A stretch of 64,000 nucleotides of DNA, taken from positions 50,088,511 to 50,152,510 of the forward strand of contig JAPTHN010000003.1 in assembly GCA_026936325.1 (NCBI GenBank), in the 5' to 3' direction. Positions 62,620 through 64,000 of this stretch are shown in pieces (position 1 is the first letter of the stretch; each line of letters opens with the position of its first letter). The DNA is from Platynereis dumerilii. Lineage: Eukaryota > Annelida > Polychaeta > Phyllodocida > Nereididae. The translations under genes were made by a program, and so were the position numbers. Below the pieces are notes generated by a model that saw only the letters and a program-made list of their open reading frames with translations, ran no database searches and was not told where the DNA came from.

Positions 62620-62940
62620 ATGATGTTGGTTTTAAAAATGCTCTGTTCTTTACCCTACTTTCCTTACTGCCTTTTGATCTTTTTTTGGTTTGGTATTCAT
62701 GAGTTCATTCATCATTTTGAGGTACTGATGTGCTAGACCATTCACAGCTCTCCAAATAGCAGTCATGAGTTTGAATTGGGATATTTCTTTCCTTTGTCCA
62801 CAAATTTGACCTCTTTTTAGTCCTTCAGTCAGTCGAACAGCTGAGTTTTGGGAAGGCTGCTGGTCTAAGTTTTGGGCAACTTTGAGTTTGTCTGTCAATA
62901 GATTGAAAGAACCTTTGGTAAGACAGTCTATCCATTGCTG
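62620..62940 (-). mobile_element. Degraded CR1/L2-like LINE fragment (C-terminal)
   Basis: Minus-strand residues FKLMTAIWRAVNGLAHQYL recall the FK-hydrophobic-KALNGLAPQYL segment near the end of CR1/L2-type reverse transcriptases. QNSAVRLTEGLKRGQ upstream recalls QNSAARL-T. The frame is short and no RT core is present. Tentative. Confidence 0.4.
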
Positions 62941-63799
62941 TCAGGCCAAACCATTAATGGTATGTTTCATTTTGAGTCAGATTACATAGCTGTAGTACAG
63001 GTGAGGGGTGATTCTCACATTGAACGCTGTTTTGATTGACTTCTTGTTCAGTAACTTCCAACTAGTGATCTTGATTAAATGCTATGTTGTCTTGATGATA
63101 ACAGACTTGCTTAATCCTAAAGAAACAGTTAAAAATTGATGAAAATTAGGAGTACAATACTTATCTTTTCAAAACAGATATAATTATACACTTTTGGTTG
63201 ATGACCCTCCTTTTTATTACAGCAGTCAGACAACACGATCTACATGTCAGATTTGACCTTCTCTGCCTTGACACCATGATAATGTATGGTAAATGTAAAA
63301 AAGATTTTTTTTGAAGAATGAAACGAGAACATTTCTTTAACCCAACCGATCAGCCTCCCAAATGTTAGGTCTGGAAACAAGGCTCATGAAACACTTTTCT
63401 TTTTTACTGTTTAAGGCAGCAAACTTCAGCATTGGGCTTTATGAGCCGCATTCTAAAAGAAATAATTTTATACCAAGACTTAGGCTACATCATATTGGAG
63501 AAATTCGATTGATAATTTCAATGAAAAAGAACCATGCCCACTGTTAGTGGGAAGAAGGCTACACTGTGCTGCACACATAGTTGTTTCTCAAGAAAGTAGA
63601 TGGATACTGGGCAGTGCCCTACTATTTACACACATTTGTGACATCCATAGAAAGGTTGAAGTCACCTCATGGTAATTTCGGAAAACAATTGTCTCAGTAA
63701 GAAAGGAAATAATTTAATTCCCTGTTCAGCTTAAAAAAAATGTTTGACCCTAAAAACACAGAAATAGGGGCAAAATATTTCACTTGGGCAGAATAATGA
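62941..63799. other. Non-coding stretch
   Basis: Possibly further worn LINE sequence up to about 63120; otherwise nothing recognised. Confidence 0.4.
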
Positions 63800-64000
63800 T
63801 TCTTGGTCTTTATTTCCTCTTATTTGTCTCTCATATGCATTCAGTCTGGTTACCATGGCAACAAATATTTCAATAATTAAATAATATGGAAACTGATATA
63901 TATACAAAATAGAATTAACAGCCATTGCTACCAAAATAATGATGGTGACCTACGGGCAAAAACTTGTTATTTTATTACTTCGCCGCTAATGTAACAATGC
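63800..64000 (-). repeat. Dispersed repeat, copy 2, running off the right edge
   Basis: Inverted relative of 60720-60935. It holds a full RFX-type palindrome GTTACCATGGCAAC (63849-63862), then GGAAACTGATATATATAC and ATGATGGTGACCTAC. Confidence 0.8.

Overview
The window is gene-poor, AT-rich, repeat-dense metazoan DNA. The one protein gene I recognise is a Scratch-type C2H2 zinc-finger gene of the Snail superfamily, on the minus strand. There is also a selenocysteine tRNA gene. LINEs, hAT elements and many small terminal-inverted-repeat elements, plus very frequent AGGCCTA words, fit a marine invertebrate, probably a deuterostome (an echinoderm or hemichordate is plausible). That placement is inference; nothing here proves the species.

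Layout. 1-9 kb: microsatellite edge, a 60-bp degenerate repeat, a 5'-truncated LINE (3592-4874) with a TGTC-repeat tail and target-site duplication, the tRNA-Sec gene (5640-5726, minus) with a TATA box and a PSE-like block upstream, a small hAT-type MITE, and purine-rich tracts. 8.7-14.3 kb: a 2.7-kb non-autonomous hAT element flanked by two oppositely oriented copies of a ~455-bp TA-flanked element. 14-25 kb: non-coding DNA with GATAA arrays, two MITEs and a 1.26-kb element with GGGGCAAAATGG-type ends. 25.5-27.3 kb: a minisatellite with nested 39/39/30, 108 and 324-bp periods. 27.9-35.8 kb: three copies of a ~300-bp MITE, one apparently split by a 4.24-kb element that carries long purine/pyrimidine blocks, and a 178-bp TA-flanked MITE. 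37.0-40.9 kb: a second copy of the hAT family, itself holding a 5'-truncated LINE with a readable reverse transcriptase. 43.2-51.1 kb: a strongly C-poor, G-rich strand domain with AGGT-type repeats and a long-palindrome MITE.

54.2-55.5 kb: the last two coding exons seen of Scratch, joined across a 271-bp intron with matching phases. The exon with the start codon and SNAG repressor motif is not found and should lie past the right edge, so 55.5-64 kb is probably intronic or upstream DNA of this gene. That stretch carries a dense cluster of TCAAGGTCA nuclear-receptor half-sites (59.47-59.82 kb) and a series of RFX/X-box palindromes (60.0-61.2 kb and 63.85 kb). At least one RFX-like palindrome lies in a dispersed repeat present in inverted orientation at the right edge.

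Most long open frames in the window come from tandem or purine/pyrimidine repeats and are not genes. No CRISPR array, bacterial operon or viral fossil was recognised.
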